Assembly: GCF_008298035.1 (NCBI RefSeq)
Contig: NZ_CP042910.1
Span: 4,603,001 to 4,667,000, forward strand
Reading direction: 5' to 3'
Source of the DNA: Gimesia maris
GTDB lineage: Bacteria > Planctomycetota > Planctomycetia > Planctomycetales > Planctomycetaceae
Length of the DNA: 64,000 bases
Both the position numbers and the translations under genes were made by a program. The notes below the pieces were generated by a model. The model had not been told where the DNA came from. It did no database searches and was given only the letters and a program-made list of their open reading frames with translations. Positions 55,715 through 64,000 of this stretch are shown piece by piece. Position 1 is the first letter of the stretch; the number at the start of each line of letters is the position of its first letter.

Positions 55715-56247
55715 TCGACAGATTCCTCCAGGAGTCGTTGCGCAATGCAGTCTCTCAGGATGGCGCGAATGCGATGAACCCTGGCATAGAAAGCAGTCAC
55801 CTTGAGACCAGACTGGGCAGCAATCGCTCCCAGGCTTTCACCCGAATTGTCATAACACCGTGCAATCAGTGTTCGGCTCACCTCGGGCAGACGATCCAGA
55901 CATTCCAATAACTTCTCTCGCCTGGTTGAAACAGGTTGCTTCTGCTCCACCCGCTCTGCTGCTTCCGCAAGAACAGCAATCAACTGCGGGTTCACAGGTT
56001 TTTCCCGCTCATAATTTCGGTAATACGCGAGAACGCGACGAAACGCGATTTCACGCGCCCAGGGAAAAAAACCGGATTCTGCCTCCAGCTTGGAAAATGA
56101 TTCGACCACCGCAACTGACACTTCCTGAAAAATGTCATCAGCGTCAGAACGGTTGCGCACACTGGCATGAATATAGGCATATAATGGTGCCTTATATTGC
56201 AACAGCAGCTGAGCAGCATCTGATTGAATATCCATATCAGTAGACAT
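55711..56247 (-). CDS. ECF sigma factor of planctomycete type
   Basis: This 178-residue ECF sigma factor has region 2 with ADDIFQEVSVAVVESFSKLEAESGFFPWAREIAFRRVL and region 4 with LDRLPEVSRTLIARCYDNSGESLGAIAAQSGLKVTAFYARVHRIRAILRDCI. It starts at 56247 (an ATG at 56235 is possible). Coupled to the FecR gene by a 4-bp overlap, followed by DUF1559 and, beyond the repeat island, the lipoprotein. Together they look like one signalling and surface-structure unit. Confidence 0.93.
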   Translation of the reverse strand: MSTDMDIQSDAAQLLLQYKAPLYAYIHASVRNRSDADDIFQEVSVAVVESFSKLEAESGFFPWAREIAFRRVLAYYRNYEREKPVNPQLIAVLAEAAERVEQKQPVSTRREKLLECLDRLPEVSRTLIARCYDNSGESLGAIAAQSGLKVTAFYARVHRIRAILRDCIAQRLLEESVE

Positions 56248-56395
56248 AAGTCGCTTTCGATGAAGTTAAGCTTCCTGATTTATAGAGGAATCAAATCCAC
56301 ATTTTTTTACGCACTATTTTGAAGATTATTAAAAAATCAACAAAATAAGATGTTTTACCAGAAGAGAAGCAGGGCGTCCTGTGAATCACGGTTTC

Positions 56396-56489
56396 TAAAG
56401 CGCATCACATTTTGGTAGAGCGTCACCCAATCTGATATACCCGGGCCAAACAGCCCTGGAGACGCTACAGTAAAACTGGACACAGTCTA
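56396..56489 (+). repeat. 94-bp TA-flanked palindromic element, copy C
   Basis: Third copy of the element at 7582 and 50553, again exactly 94 bp with TA at both ends. It lies between the ECF sigma gene and the terminator of sat, not touching a coding region. Together with A and B it defines conserved blocks CGCATCACATTT, CTGGAG-CGCTAC and AAAACTGG. Confidence 0.85.
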
Positions 56490-56503
56490 TCTGACCGTTA
56501 ATG

Positions 56504-56539
56504 AAAAAAGGCAGACAGGTCATATACCTGTCTGCCTTT
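56504..56539 (-). terminator. Rho-independent terminator of sat
   Basis: On the minus strand a perfect 14-bp stem (AAAGGCAGACAGGT and ACCTGTCTGCCTTT) with a 5-base loop is followed by a T-run, starting about 30 bases after the sat stop codon. Confidence 0.9.
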
Positions 56540-56569
56540 CACAAATTATTTCATTCACCTGGCAGCGAA

Positions 56570-57829
56570 TCAGGAAGCTTTCATCGCTTCAGCCAGAATC
56601 TTGGAAGTACTTTCCCGCATGATGCGAGGATCGACCATTTCGCCTTCCTGCAGAGTTGCACGAACCTGTTTACCAGAGATGAAAACCGGTTTTTCTTCAG
56701 AATGGTTTTCCATCAGGTCAACGCGGCCCAGTGATTCATAATAGGCAGCAAACCCAACATTGACCGGTTCAATCAGCAGTTCACCAGCCAGGTTGTTGAA
56801 GATTTCCTGGGCGTCGAAGTCACCCCAGATGGCTGTACCATCTGCGTAGGGTGCATCAGCGTGCTTACGACCGATGACAATGTTGGTGTAGCCCATGTTC
56901 TGACGGTAAATGCCGTGCATGACCGCTTCTTTGGGTCCGCCATAAAACATTTTGATATCCAGGCCGAGCAGTAAAACACGATCGGGAGGCGTATCGTCGC
57001 GAGGTCCCCAGAGTTCAGGATCACTGTCGCCTTCGCCGAGTTCGCGATTTTCGATCAGCTTTTCATAAGTTTCCATGCGGATTTCAGCACTGACGTCATC
57101 GCTCTTGGTTTCACCGATCAGCGGATTCAGCACAGCGCCGGCATTTTTGCCCGCTTTCAACAATGATTCCAGGCCGTAAACGAGTGCATATTCGTGGGCA
57201 CGATGCAGTGGGTTACGTGTCTGAAATGCGACGACGGCATCCCACCCTTTTTCAGCAATCAGGGCACGGACTTCACGAGGAGTGAGAACGTATTTTCCGA
57301 AAGAGCTGTTTTTGGGCTGAGGCAGAACACGAATTTCTCCACCAATCAGGTGGGTCTTATCAGCGTCCCCTTCCAGAACCATGGCAGCACCGGGATGATC
57401 GGTACGCTCAGTCTGATACACACTCTTGATGTACTTGGGCTTATCCCATTCGAATACATCCGTAATATCCAGGGTGGCGACAATCTCTCCCTCTGGATTG
57501 GTCAAAGCAACTTTCTGTCCGCTTGACAGTGTGGCTGCGAGTTCTGACGTCACGGGCAGGGAAAGTGGAATGGTCCAGGCGTACTGCTTGCCGTTGACTT
57601 CGATGCAGGCTTCATCCAGAACGCGATTAAAAACGTCTCCATTCATCGGCCCGGTCAGAGGGCTGAGCGTACCATCGCCCAGACGATATACGGTTGACAA
57701 ATCAGCCGCAGAAACAGGGACCTGGGGAAGTCCTGCTGCTTCAGCTTTGAAGCTGTCAATTTCGCCAGCAGGCACTGTACAACAGACAGGTTCGCTCAAA
57801 CCTCCATGAGGGGCAATAAGATCGGCCAT
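56570..57829 (-). CDS. sat: Sulfate adenylyltransferase (ATP sulfurylase)
   Basis: From the ATG at 57829 this is 419 residues (an upstream TTG is less likely). It has the PUA-like N-terminal domain ([21 protein letters not shown]) and the catalytic [14 protein letters not shown] (HxxH). Further motifs are [29 protein letters not shown] and [15 protein letters not shown], ending [24 protein letters not shown]. It converts ATP and sulfate to APS and pyrophosphate. As a single-domain enzyme of the homo-oligomeric type it serves sulfate assimilation; no APS kinase or reductase is adjacent. Confidence 0.97.
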   Translation of the reverse strand: MADLIAPHGGLSEPVCCTVPAGEIDSFKAEAAGLPQVPVSAADLSTVYRLGDGTLSPLTGPMNGDVFNRVLDEACIEVNGKQYAWTIPLSLPVTSELAATLSSGQKVALTNPEGEIVATLDITDVFEWDKPKYIKSVYQTERTDHPGAAMVLEGDADKTHLIGGEIRVLPQPKNSSFGKYVLTPREVRALIAEKGWDAVVAFQTRNPLHRAHEYALVYGLESLLKAGKNAGAVLNPLIGETKSDDVSAEIRMETYEKLIENRELGEGDSDPELWGPRDDTPPDRVLLLGLDIKMFYGGPKEAVMHGIYRQNMGYTNIVIGRKHADAPYADGTAIWGDFDAQEIFNNLAGELLIEPVNVGFAAYYESLGRVDLMENHSEEKPVFISGKQVRATLQEGEMVDPRIMRESTSKILAEAMKAS

Positions 57830-57992
57830 TGTTTGAATTCTCAATATTTACAAAAAGGTTCCAGAAGCAACGCCAACCGTTGGGCGTTTCCAGTTGCGAA
57901 ATTAGGGAAACGCAGAGAAAACTTCAAGCAACAGACACGCGGATTCACCGAATTCAAAAAACTCTCTTGTTTCAGCAGGATTCTCGCTGTAT

Positions 57993-58814
57993 TCAACCTC
58001 TTAAACCAGCCTGCTTCATCAATAAATCAGTCGCCGTGTAAGCTTCTCGCACCCATTCCTCAATTTTGTCTGGTTCGGGAGAATATTCCAGTTCCAGCGA
58101 GATGGCTCCGGGAATGTGTAAATCCCGTATCTCATTCAGGTAAGGTTCAAACGGGACCACTCCCCGGCCAGGAGGCAGATCGCCGTGGACTTTGCCGTCG
58201 CAGTCCGAAATATGGACATGAATCGCCTTATTCTGCAGTTCCCGGAGCTCCACTGGCTCCACATTCACTAACAGGAGGTGCGAAACGTCGATATTGGCTT
58301 TCAAAGCTGGATGATCGACTTCATCTACAAAACGTACCATCGTATCCACGCTATTCAAAAGCGAAAGGGGAAAGGGCTCCAGTTCCAGAGCGATTTGCAG
58401 CCCCAGTGCGTCACCGTAGTCCGCCAGTTCCCGACATTGATTGACACCAAGCTGCCACTGCTCTTCAGGAGGTATGACTTCGCGGTTCCAGATGTACTCA
58501 CCAAGTACCAGCAACAGATTCTGCGCTTCGTATTCATAGCACAGATCCAGATACGCTTTGACGCGCTGCAGATGAAAACGCTGGACGCTCGGATTAAAGT
58601 CGATCAATCCCACGGCGACACAGCAGACAGAGACAATCGGCAGTTCGAGGCGGTCACAGGTATCTTTGACCAGTTTTCGTTCTCGAATTTCCGCATCTAA
58701 CGGGTCGATAAAGATATCGACGCAATCAAAACCGATCTCTTTTGTTTTCTGAAGCCCCCAGGCGGTATCGCGACCTGCCTGCGCCCAGGCGGAATTAATC
58801 ATCCCCAGTTTCAT
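57993..58814 (-). CDS. Sugar phosphate isomerase/epimerase-like TIM-barrel protein
   Basis: From the ATG at 58814 (AGAGG six bases upstream) this is 273 residues. AP-endonuclease-2-type TIM barrel: MKLGMINSAWAQAGRDTAWGLQKTKEIGFDCVDIFID, then LELPIVSVCCVAVGLIDF, ALELEPFPLSLLNSVDTMV, LKANIDVSHLLLVNVEP, IHVHISDCDGKVHGDLPPGRG and ISLELEYSPEPDKIEEWV. The Glu, Asp-His, His-Asp and Glu residues of the metal site are present. Family members isomerise or epimerise sugars, but the substrate cannot be predicted. Divergent from the SDR gene. Confidence 0.88.
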   Translation of the reverse strand: MKLGMINSAWAQAGRDTAWGLQKTKEIGFDCVDIFIDPLDAEIRERKLVKDTCDRLELPIVSVCCVAVGLIDFNPSVQRFHLQRVKAYLDLCYEYEAQNLLLVLGEYIWNREVIPPEEQWQLGVNQCRELADYGDALGLQIALELEPFPLSLLNSVDTMVRFVDEVDHPALKANIDVSHLLLVNVEPVELRELQNKAIHVHISDCDGKVHGDLPPGRGVVPFEPYLNEIRDLHIPGAISLELEYSPEPDKIEEWVREAYTATDLLMKQAGLRG

Positions 58815-58956
58815 AGTCTGCCTCTCATTCCGTTTCAATCTTAATCGATTTCATGTCATATTAAGATAACAGCCCGCTTGCAGAGGGAAAAGTCATTGAT
58901 CAGAATGAGCATTCAACTCTTCGCTTGAACCCCAATTCTGAACAGGCTGATTACTC

Positions 58957-59766
58957 ATGGATCTGAATTTAACGGGAGCCTCTGTCGTCATTACCGGCGG
59001 GGCCAGCGGCATCGGTCTGGCGACGGCCCGCGCATTCGCAGCGGAAGGCGCGCAAATCATTCTCTGGGATCAGTCTGACCAGGTTTCTGAAATCGCACGA
59101 CAACTGAGCGAAGAAACGGGAGAGAGCGTGACTGGCTTTCAGGTTGATATCACTGATTTTTCGGCAGTTCAGAAAATCACAGAGCAGACATTAAACCATG
59201 CCTGCAAGCTAACGCACCTGGTACATGCCGCTGCCATCGGTTCCGGTAAGTTTGGGTTTCCCTTCACGAACCTGACACCCGCAGACTGGCCACGTGTTTT
59301 TGAAGTCAATATGCAGGGTATGGTTCACGTCGCACACGCCGTGGCTCCCGTCATGCAGAAAGCTGGAGCGGGGAGTATGATATTTATCAGTTCCATCGCC
59401 GGACAGATTGGCTCCCAGACAGATCCCCCCTACAGTGCTTCCAAAGCAGCCAACATCAATTTTGCGCAATGTCTCGCAAAAGATCTGGCACCGCTGGGGA
59501 TTCGCGTGAACTCGGTCTGCCCCGGCATGGTGCAGACGCCACTCAATCAATCGGTCTGGCAAGCCTGGAATGATCGTCAGGCTCCCGAAAATCAGAAATC
59601 ATATGCGGACTGGGCAGGAGAAAAGATCAGACAACTCGTACCACTTCAACGCTGGCAGACACCAGAAGACATTGCTGACATGATCGTCTTTCTCAGTTCC
59701 GATCGGGCAGCCCAGGTAACAGGCCAAACCATTAATGTAGATGGTGGGTTTGTCATGCACTGGTGA
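58957..59766 (+). CDS. Short-chain dehydrogenase/reductase
   Basis: This 269-residue SDR has the cofactor motif TGGASGIG in VVITGGASGIGLATARAFA, and the catalytic Ser in MIFISSIAGQIGSQ. The YxxxK motif is YSASK, with VNSVCPGMVQTPLN after it, and the C-terminal ITGQTINVDGGFV-like AQVTGQTINVDGGFVMHW. It catalyses NAD(P)-dependent alcohol/ketone conversion. Divergent from the isomerase-like gene and convergent with rpsT. Substrate unknown; pairing with the isomerase-like gene hints at sugar metabolism. Confidence 0.93.
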   Translation: MDLNLTGASVVITGGASGIGLATARAFAAEGAQIILWDQSDQVSEIARQLSEETGESVTGFQVDITDFSAVQKITEQTLNHACKLTHLVHAAAIGSGKFGFPFTNLTPADWPRVFEVNMQGMVHVAHAVAPVMQKAGAGSMIFISSIAGQIGSQTDPPYSASKAANINFAQCLAKDLAPLGIRVNSVCPGMVQTPLNQSVWQAWNDRQAPENQKSYADWAGEKIRQLVPLQRWQTPEDIADMIVFLSSDRAAQVTGQTINVDGGFVMHW

Positions 59767-59834
59767 TCCAAAAAATAAAGCCCCTCGCAAATCGATTCGC
59801 AATAAACGAACCAGCATACGAAGGGCCAGATTCT

Positions 59835-59860
59835 AAATCTGCTGACTACTCAGCAGATTT
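59835..59860 (-). terminator. Perfect hairpin overlapping the rpsT stop codon
   Basis: AAATCTGCTGA-CTAC-TCAGCAGATTT is a perfect 11-bp stem with a 4-base loop; the stop codon of rpsT lies in the loop. There is no clear T-run beyond TTTAG on the minus strand, so it may end rpsT transcription or protect the mRNA end. Confidence 0.55.
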
Positions 59861-60118
59861 GTTCTGATTAGCTGATTTTGCCAGGCGTGACTTGGTACGG
59901 GCAGCAGCATTCTTGTGAATGATACCTTTCGCAGCAGCCTGATCGATCTGCTTGGCAGCAGCCTGCAGAGCCTGGGCAGCAGCCTGTGCGTCATCACCTG
60001 AGATTGCGGCACGGGCATTTTTGACAGCGGATCGTAATTCCGAACGGGTGGAACGGTTACGAAGACGACGGACATCACTTTTTCGTAACGCTCTTTTGGC
60101 ACTTTTTGTGTTTGGCAT
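59846..60118 (-). CDS. rpsT: Ribosomal protein S20
   Basis: From the ATG at 60118 ([21 protein letters not shown], the standard start; the longer frame adds 14 unrelated residues) this is 90 residues, a normal S20 length. Very basic, rich in Ala/Lys/Arg helices: [20 protein letters not shown] and [21 protein letters not shown]. It binds 16S rRNA and helps early 30S assembly. There is no ribosome binding site of standard form in front of it. Confidence 0.96.
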   Translation of the reverse strand: MPNTKSAKRALRKSDVRRLRNRSTRSELRSAVKNARAAISGDDAQAAAQALQAAAKQIDQAAAKGIIHKNAAARTKSRLAKSANQNKSAE

Positions 60119-60394
60119 GTTTCGACTTAAGTATTTTCTGAGTAACTGTTTACGATACAAACTGGCTCACGTCTATGAAGACAGTCGCCACATGAAGATC
60201 TCAGGCAGATTGAGGAGTTTAACAACCTCCCGATCGATATTCCAGCTATTTTGAGCTGCTAATACCAGCTTTTGTCAGGAATTTCGAGAATACCAGCGAT
60301 ACGAACGAGAATCACTCATCCAGAAACCCTGCGATCAACCTGAACATCCAGCCCGGGCTCCTGATCTGGTTCAGACGGGGACACCCCCGCCCGA

Positions 60395-61813
60395 TCATCC
60401 ATCACTTTCCCCTGTGCCATCATCTTCTAACCGCTGACGTGCGTCTTTATACTCATAATCCACGGCAAGAATTTCACTGTAATGATCGTCCGCCTGTACT
60501 TTTTGACCGGATTCCTGATACAGCCGTCCCAGGAGGTAGTGCGCTTCCTTGAAAATCTCGGGTTTTTCATCGACGGAGAGTTTCGGAAGTGCTTTTTCAA
60601 ACTGCCGCTTGGCAAGTTCTTTTTTGCCATCGGCGTAGAAACACTTCCCTAATGCGACGAGCGCATCGGAACTGATGCGGGAATCTTTCACCGACTGTTG
60701 CAGTAATGAGATCGCGGGCGACCATTTCTTCAATCGAATAAATCGCTGTGCCAGCTCATACTTGATTCTCATGTCCGCAGGATAACGTTCAACGCGCCTG
60801 GTAAAGATTTCGATTTCCCTTTTGATCAGTGCCTTGCTGATCAAAGTGACCTGTTTCTTTGCCTCTGCATCTTCACGATCACGATTAAAGACATCTTTCG
60901 CAGCCGTGAGTTTATCGCGTAACAGTTCCAGTTGAATATCTTCGATCTGTTCGCCGATGTTAGAATCTTTCCCGGATAGCTCGTATGCCTTCTCGTAATG
61001 CGTTTTGGATTCAAGCAGCTTCCCCTCCCGACGATAGAAATCGGCCAGCCGGAGATAATGGTCTTTATTTTCGGGCTCTTTGCGGATGGCGCGTTGCAGG
61101 TCCGCTTCCTGGGACTGTCCGGGCCCATCTGCCGCATTCCCTTTTTGGGCCTGCTGTCGTTGCTCGCGGGTGGCGCGGCCTTCGTCGTAGGCAGATTGTT
61201 TCTTGACCCCACTCGATTTCTCTGCGCCTTCATAGCCGCCTCGAACCCGGGTCTCGGTCGCCATCAGCGAGGTCACTTTAGACCGGGCAACGCCATCCAT
61301 CGGATCCAGTTTGAACGCCATTTCCCAGCATTCCCGGGCCGACTTGAACTCCCCTTTTTCTTCGAGCAGTTCCCCCAGTTCGGTATAATACCCTTTATTG
61401 GCCTTATCATTTTCAAGCGCATTCTTGTATCCAAAGATGGCAGCATCTTCGTAACCCAGGTTAGCACAGGCTTCCGCCATATCGGCATTCAATCCCGGGT
61501 CCCAGGGATTCAGCGACAAACCTTCTTCCGCCAGTTGATCCACGGCTGCCCAGTCTTTCTTGCGTCGGGAATTTTTGATTTTCGTTTTCAGACCAGCCAG
61601 TTTCAACATCCCCATTTTTGAGCCGGACTGATTATCACCATACTTTTTACGCTCGGCCCCCCGCTTCGTCTGTCGATACAAGAGTGCTTCCGGCTCCAGC
61701 TTCACGGCGGTCGTGAACATCTCGATGGAATAATCCCAGTTCTCTTTCGAGAGGGCCTCGTTGCCCCGTCTCCAGCAGTCTGCAGCGATCTTTTTATTTC
61801 TGTCCGATGTCAT
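60395..61813 (-). CDS. TPR-repeat protein
   Basis: From the ATG at 61813 (GGAAGAG just upstream) this is 472 residues, with no signal peptide. It contains several TPR helix pairs: WRRGNEALSKENWDYSIEMFTTAVKLEPE, then AEEGLSLNPWDPGLNADMAEACANLGYEDAAIFGYKNAL, and LRLADFYRREGKLLESKTHYEKAYELSG and later ones. A Gln/Ala/Lys-rich linker (about 215-245) separates two TPR blocks. It probably serves as a cytoplasmic scaffold; no catalytic domain is seen and the role is unknown. Confidence 0.85.
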   Translation of the reverse strand: MTSDRNKKIAADCWRRGNEALSKENWDYSIEMFTTAVKLEPEALLYRQTKRGAERKKYGDNQSGSKMGMLKLAGLKTKIKNSRRKKDWAAVDQLAEEGLSLNPWDPGLNADMAEACANLGYEDAAIFGYKNALENDKANKGYYTELGELLEEKGEFKSARECWEMAFKLDPMDGVARSKVTSLMATETRVRGGYEGAEKSSGVKKQSAYDEGRATREQRQQAQKGNAADGPGQSQEADLQRAIRKEPENKDHYLRLADFYRREGKLLESKTHYEKAYELSGKDSNIGEQIEDIQLELLRDKLTAAKDVFNRDREDAEAKKQVTLISKALIKREIEIFTRRVERYPADMRIKYELAQRFIRLKKWSPAISLLQQSVKDSRISSDALVALGKCFYADGKKELAKRQFEKALPKLSVDEKPEIFKEAHYLLGRLYQESGQKVQADDHYSEILAVDYEYKDARQRLEDDGTGESDG

Positions 61814-62162
61814 TTGCTCTTCCGCTGTTAACCAGATTCTCAAATCAAAATAATGAGTGCAATGACACCTCCCACGAATCCGTCTCGTACCGATTCGCTG
61901 GACATGACCGCACTTCCAGTGGTTACATTTCCTTATGCACCAGTGTTACATCTTACAAGATTTTTTAACACCTTGCCATCACAAGTTTTACTTAATTTTA
62001 ATACACACTCGTACCGTTCACACCAGAAACCTCTGCCCGGTACTTGCATCTCTGATCGCCGAAACCCACAATAGATTTCAAACCGTGAGCCTGTCTGGCT
62101 CCGCACTCCACTCATGAAACAGATTCATCATCCGAGTCAATCAACGCCTATTGGAGAATACC
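61814..62162. other. Intergenic region between divergent genes
   Basis: About 350 bases holding the promoters of the TPR gene (minus) and DUF1080 gene (plus). No convincing promoter boxes, repeats or RNA genes were found; small open frames lack ribosome binding sites. Confidence 0.4.
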
Positions 62163-63170
62163 ATGAAGCAGTTTTCGATTTGCGCCCTTTCAGGCTGCTG
62201 TGCTCTATTCCTTTTCACACACCTCGGTCATGCAGACTCCAAGTCTCCAAAGTGGGCTGCCACAAACGTGAAACAGGCAGGACCTGACTTTCAGAAACAG
62301 GGAGAATACTCGGGAATCATCGGTGCAGGTGACGAAGCCCTGAAATACGGAGTTCAGGTCATCGCACTGGGAAATGGAGAATTCGAGGCAGTCGGTTATC
62401 CCGGCGGCCTGCCCGGTGATGGCTGGAAACAGGAAGAAAAAGTAAAAGCCAAAGGGGAATCCAGGGGCGGAGTCATCAGTTTCGTCTCTGAACACGGACG
62501 AGGTGAACTGGGTGATAAAGAAATGACGCTGTTCGACTCAGAGGGCAATGAGGTCGGCGTGCTGGATAAAGTATATCGAAAAAGCCCCACACTCGGTAAA
62601 AAAGCGCCGGAAGGAGCCACTGTCCTGTTTGACTCAGACAAGGCAGAACAAACGGTCAAGAATTTTGAAAACGGCCAGATCACCGAAGAGGGATTGCTGA
62701 AAGAAGGGGTCACCAGCAAAAAGAAATTCAAAGATGGTCACCTGCACCTGGAATTTCAGTTACCGTTCATGCCACAGGCTCGCGGACAGGGCAGAAGTAA
62801 CAGTGGCTGCTATGTGCTGGGCCGCTATGAAGTTCAGATCCTCGATTCGTTCGGCCTGGAAGGCAAAGACAACGAATGTGGAGGCATCTACAAACTGGGT
62901 GCTCCGAGTGTCAACATGTGCTTCCCCCCGCTGGCCTGGCAGACTTATGATATCGATTTCCAGTCCGCGAAATATGACAAAGATGGCAACAAAACAGCCA
63001 AAGCACGCATCACAGTCAAACACAATGGGGTAACCGTACAGGACGATCAGGAAATTAATGAACCAACTCCGGGCGGCACCAACAAGGACGAATCCATTGC
63101 AGGCCCGCTGTTTCTGCAGAACCATTCCAATCCGGTCCGTTTCCGAAATATCTGGGTAGTGGAAAAGTAA
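62163..63170 (+). CDS. DUF1080 (LamG/3-keto-disaccharide hydrolase-like) protein, secreted
   Basis: From the ATG at 62163 (GGAG seven bases upstream) this is about 335 residues. Signal peptide ICALSGCCALFLFTHLGHA, an N-terminal small domain (about 25-140), then the DUF1080 jelly-roll: FKDGHLHLEFQLPFMPQARGQGRSNSGCYVLGRYEVQILDSFG ... CGGIYKLGAPSVNMCFPPLAWQTYDIDFQSAKY ... LFLQNHSNPVRFRNIWVVEK. These proteins bind or hydrolyse modified disaccharides at the cell surface; often found with Gfo/Idh and sugar isomerases. Substrate not known. A transporter gene follows 60 bases later. Confidence 0.92.
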   Translation: MKQFSICALSGCCALFLFTHLGHADSKSPKWAATNVKQAGPDFQKQGEYSGIIGAGDEALKYGVQVIALGNGEFEAVGYPGGLPGDGWKQEEKVKAKGESRGGVISFVSEHGRGELGDKEMTLFDSEGNEVGVLDKVYRKSPTLGKKAPEGATVLFDSDKAEQTVKNFENGQITEEGLLKEGVTSKKKFKDGHLHLEFQLPFMPQARGQGRSNSGCYVLGRYEVQILDSFGLEGKDNECGGIYKLGAPSVNMCFPPLAWQTYDIDFQSAKYDKDGNKTAKARITVKHNGVTVQDDQEINEPTPGGTNKDESIAGPLFLQNHSNPVRFRNIWVVEK

Positions 63171-63230
63171 CAGACGCGTCTTTTTACCGCATTCACTCCC
63201 TGATCTTTCTTAACCAGAGGCCACACCCAG

Positions 63231-64000
63231 ATGACAGACACGGACAATCTGCCCGCGGAAAGTACAGAATCGGCACTTAAGACCAGACTCTGCCTGATGA
63301 TGTTTCTGCAGTATTTTGTGCAGGGATGCTACCTGCCCATCATCACTCTGTATCTGATTCAGGCCCTGGGCTTCTCCGCCTGGCAGATTGGTGTCTTTGG
63401 GGCAGCGCTGGCCGTGGGTCCCTTACTGGCCCCCTTTCTGTTCGGTCAGATCGTCGACCGGCACTACGCCACAGAACGCGTGCTTGCGTTCTGTCACTTG
63501 TCAGGTGGCATCATCATGCTGGCGCTGTTCGTACAACAGAGTTTCTGGCCGGTCGTCACCCTGGGTGTGCTGTACTCCGTTCTGTATGTTCCCACTATGA
63601 TGTTGACGAATTCATTGTCCTTTCAGCATCTTAAAGATAGCGATAAGGAATTTCCTCTGATCCGCCTGTGGGGCACAATCGGTTTTGTTGTTCCCGCCTG
63701 GATCGCTGAGGGCGTCTTTCTGGCAAATCTCGAAGGAGAAGCGCTCAACACAGGCCGGGGTGTTGTGCTCGCTATGGCAGGAGTGGTCGGCCTGTGTATG
63801 GCGGCCTACTGTCTAACACTGCCACATACACCTCCGGTGAAAAGCGACAAAAAAGACCTGGCACCAGGTAAAGTTCTGAGAATGCTCAAGTATCGGCACT
63901 TTCTGGTACTGGTATTGGTGGCGTTTATCATTTCAATCGTGCATAAGTTTTACTTTCAGTGGAACAGCCCCTTCCTGAGTACGGTCTTGAAACAGGCCAG
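63231..64000 (+). CDS. MFS transporter, N-terminal part (truncated by window edge)
   Basis: Reading from the ATG at 63231 the frame stays open to the window end, giving about 256 residues with the pattern of a major facilitator transporter. The first membrane helix is MMFLQYFVQGCYLPIITLYL, later helices include WQIGVFGAALAVGPLLAPFL and FPLIRLWGTIGFVVPAWIAE, the last of which resembles nucleoside:proton symporters (NupG/XapB-like). Substrate likely a nucleoside or sugar derivative. It follows the DUF1080 gene by 60 bases and may be cotranscribed. Confidence 0.85.
   Translation, partial: MTDTDNLPAESTESALKTRLCLMMFLQYFVQGCYLPIITLYLIQALGFSAWQIGVFGAALAVGPLLAPFLFGQIVDRHYATERVLAFCHLSGGIIMLALFVQQSFWPVVTLGVLYSVLYVPTMMLTNSLSFQHLKDSDKEFPLIRLWGTIGFVVPAWIAEGVFLANLEGEALNTGRGVVLAMAGVVGLCMAAYCLTLPHTPPVKSDKKDLAPGKVLRMLKYRHFLVLVLVAFIISIVHKFYFQWNSPFLSTVLKQA

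Noticed and set aside
59764..59830. Possible terminator stem GCCCCTCG/CGAAGGGC after the SDR gene
   Set aside because: One mismatch and a loop of about 40 bases make it too weak to call.

Overview
The window looks like chromosomal DNA from a planctomycete, most likely Gimesia or a close relative in the Planctomycetaceae. The basis is the gene families. There is a PSCyt1/DUF1549/DUF1553 cytochrome-like protein next to a Tat-exported DUF1501 protein. Also present are a DUF1559 prepilin-like protein with its ECF sigma factor and FecR-domain partner, BBP7- and BBP2-type beta-barrel proteins, a formylglycine-type sulfatase, a DUF1080 protein, a PmoA/DUF6807 protein and a Tat-exported Gfo/Idh/MocA oxidoreductase. 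Base composition looks near 50 % GC throughout, and no phage, plasmid or large mobile island stands out. Genus is inferred from these families only.

Layout. 1-7.6 kb: a partial phosphotransferase, a Gly-rich secreted protein, a PIG-L deacetylase and the DUF1549/DUF1501 pair. 7.6-24 kb: a BBP7 barrel protein, a TMEM43-like membrane protein, nucleoside hydrolase, rhamnulokinase, ftsY, a BBP2 porin behind a structured leader, a sulfatase, purH, a PQQ-type propeller, a HEAT-like protein and a TPR-sulfotransferase. 24-30 kb: a divergent cluster of an M50 metalloprotease fused to an HlyD-like adaptor, a second HlyD-like adaptor, and a GAF-GAF-TM-HlyD protein. 30-35.5 kb: a His-rich lipoprotein, a POT transporter, and a four-gene overlapping operon that appears to encode a Mre11-Rad50 type complex with the Rad50 ATPase split into two polypeptides. 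35.7-43.3 kb: a lactonase-fold propeller, trpF, a response regulator, DUF420, kdsB, pyrG, truB and maf. 43.3-56.3 kb: an ECF sigma factor, a small ORF behind tandem hairpins, three uncharacterised membrane or secreted proteins, a DUF6807/oxidoreductase pair, and the lipoprotein-DUF1559-FecR-ECF block interrupted by a repeat-rich island. 56.4-64 kb: sat, a sugar-phosphate isomerase/epimerase-like protein, an SDR enzyme, rpsT, a TPR protein, DUF1080 and a partial MFS transporter.

The most interesting points are these. (1) The split Mre11/Rad50 operon at 32.2-35.5 kb is the best candidate for an undescribed system. (2) The M50-HlyD/HlyD/GAF-HlyD cluster at 24-30 kb has no ABC or RND pump gene beside it. 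(3) A 94-bp, TA-flanked, imperfectly palindromic element occurs three times at exactly the same length; two copies sit precisely on stop codons and one creates a misleading upstream start codon. (4) A structured leader precedes the BBP2 porin. (5) Tandem terminator-like hairpins precede a small ORF with a near-perfect ribosome binding site. (6) A hairpin- and GT-repeat-rich island lies inside the ECF/DUF1559 block. All homology statements are by eye from motifs and architecture; no database search was run.
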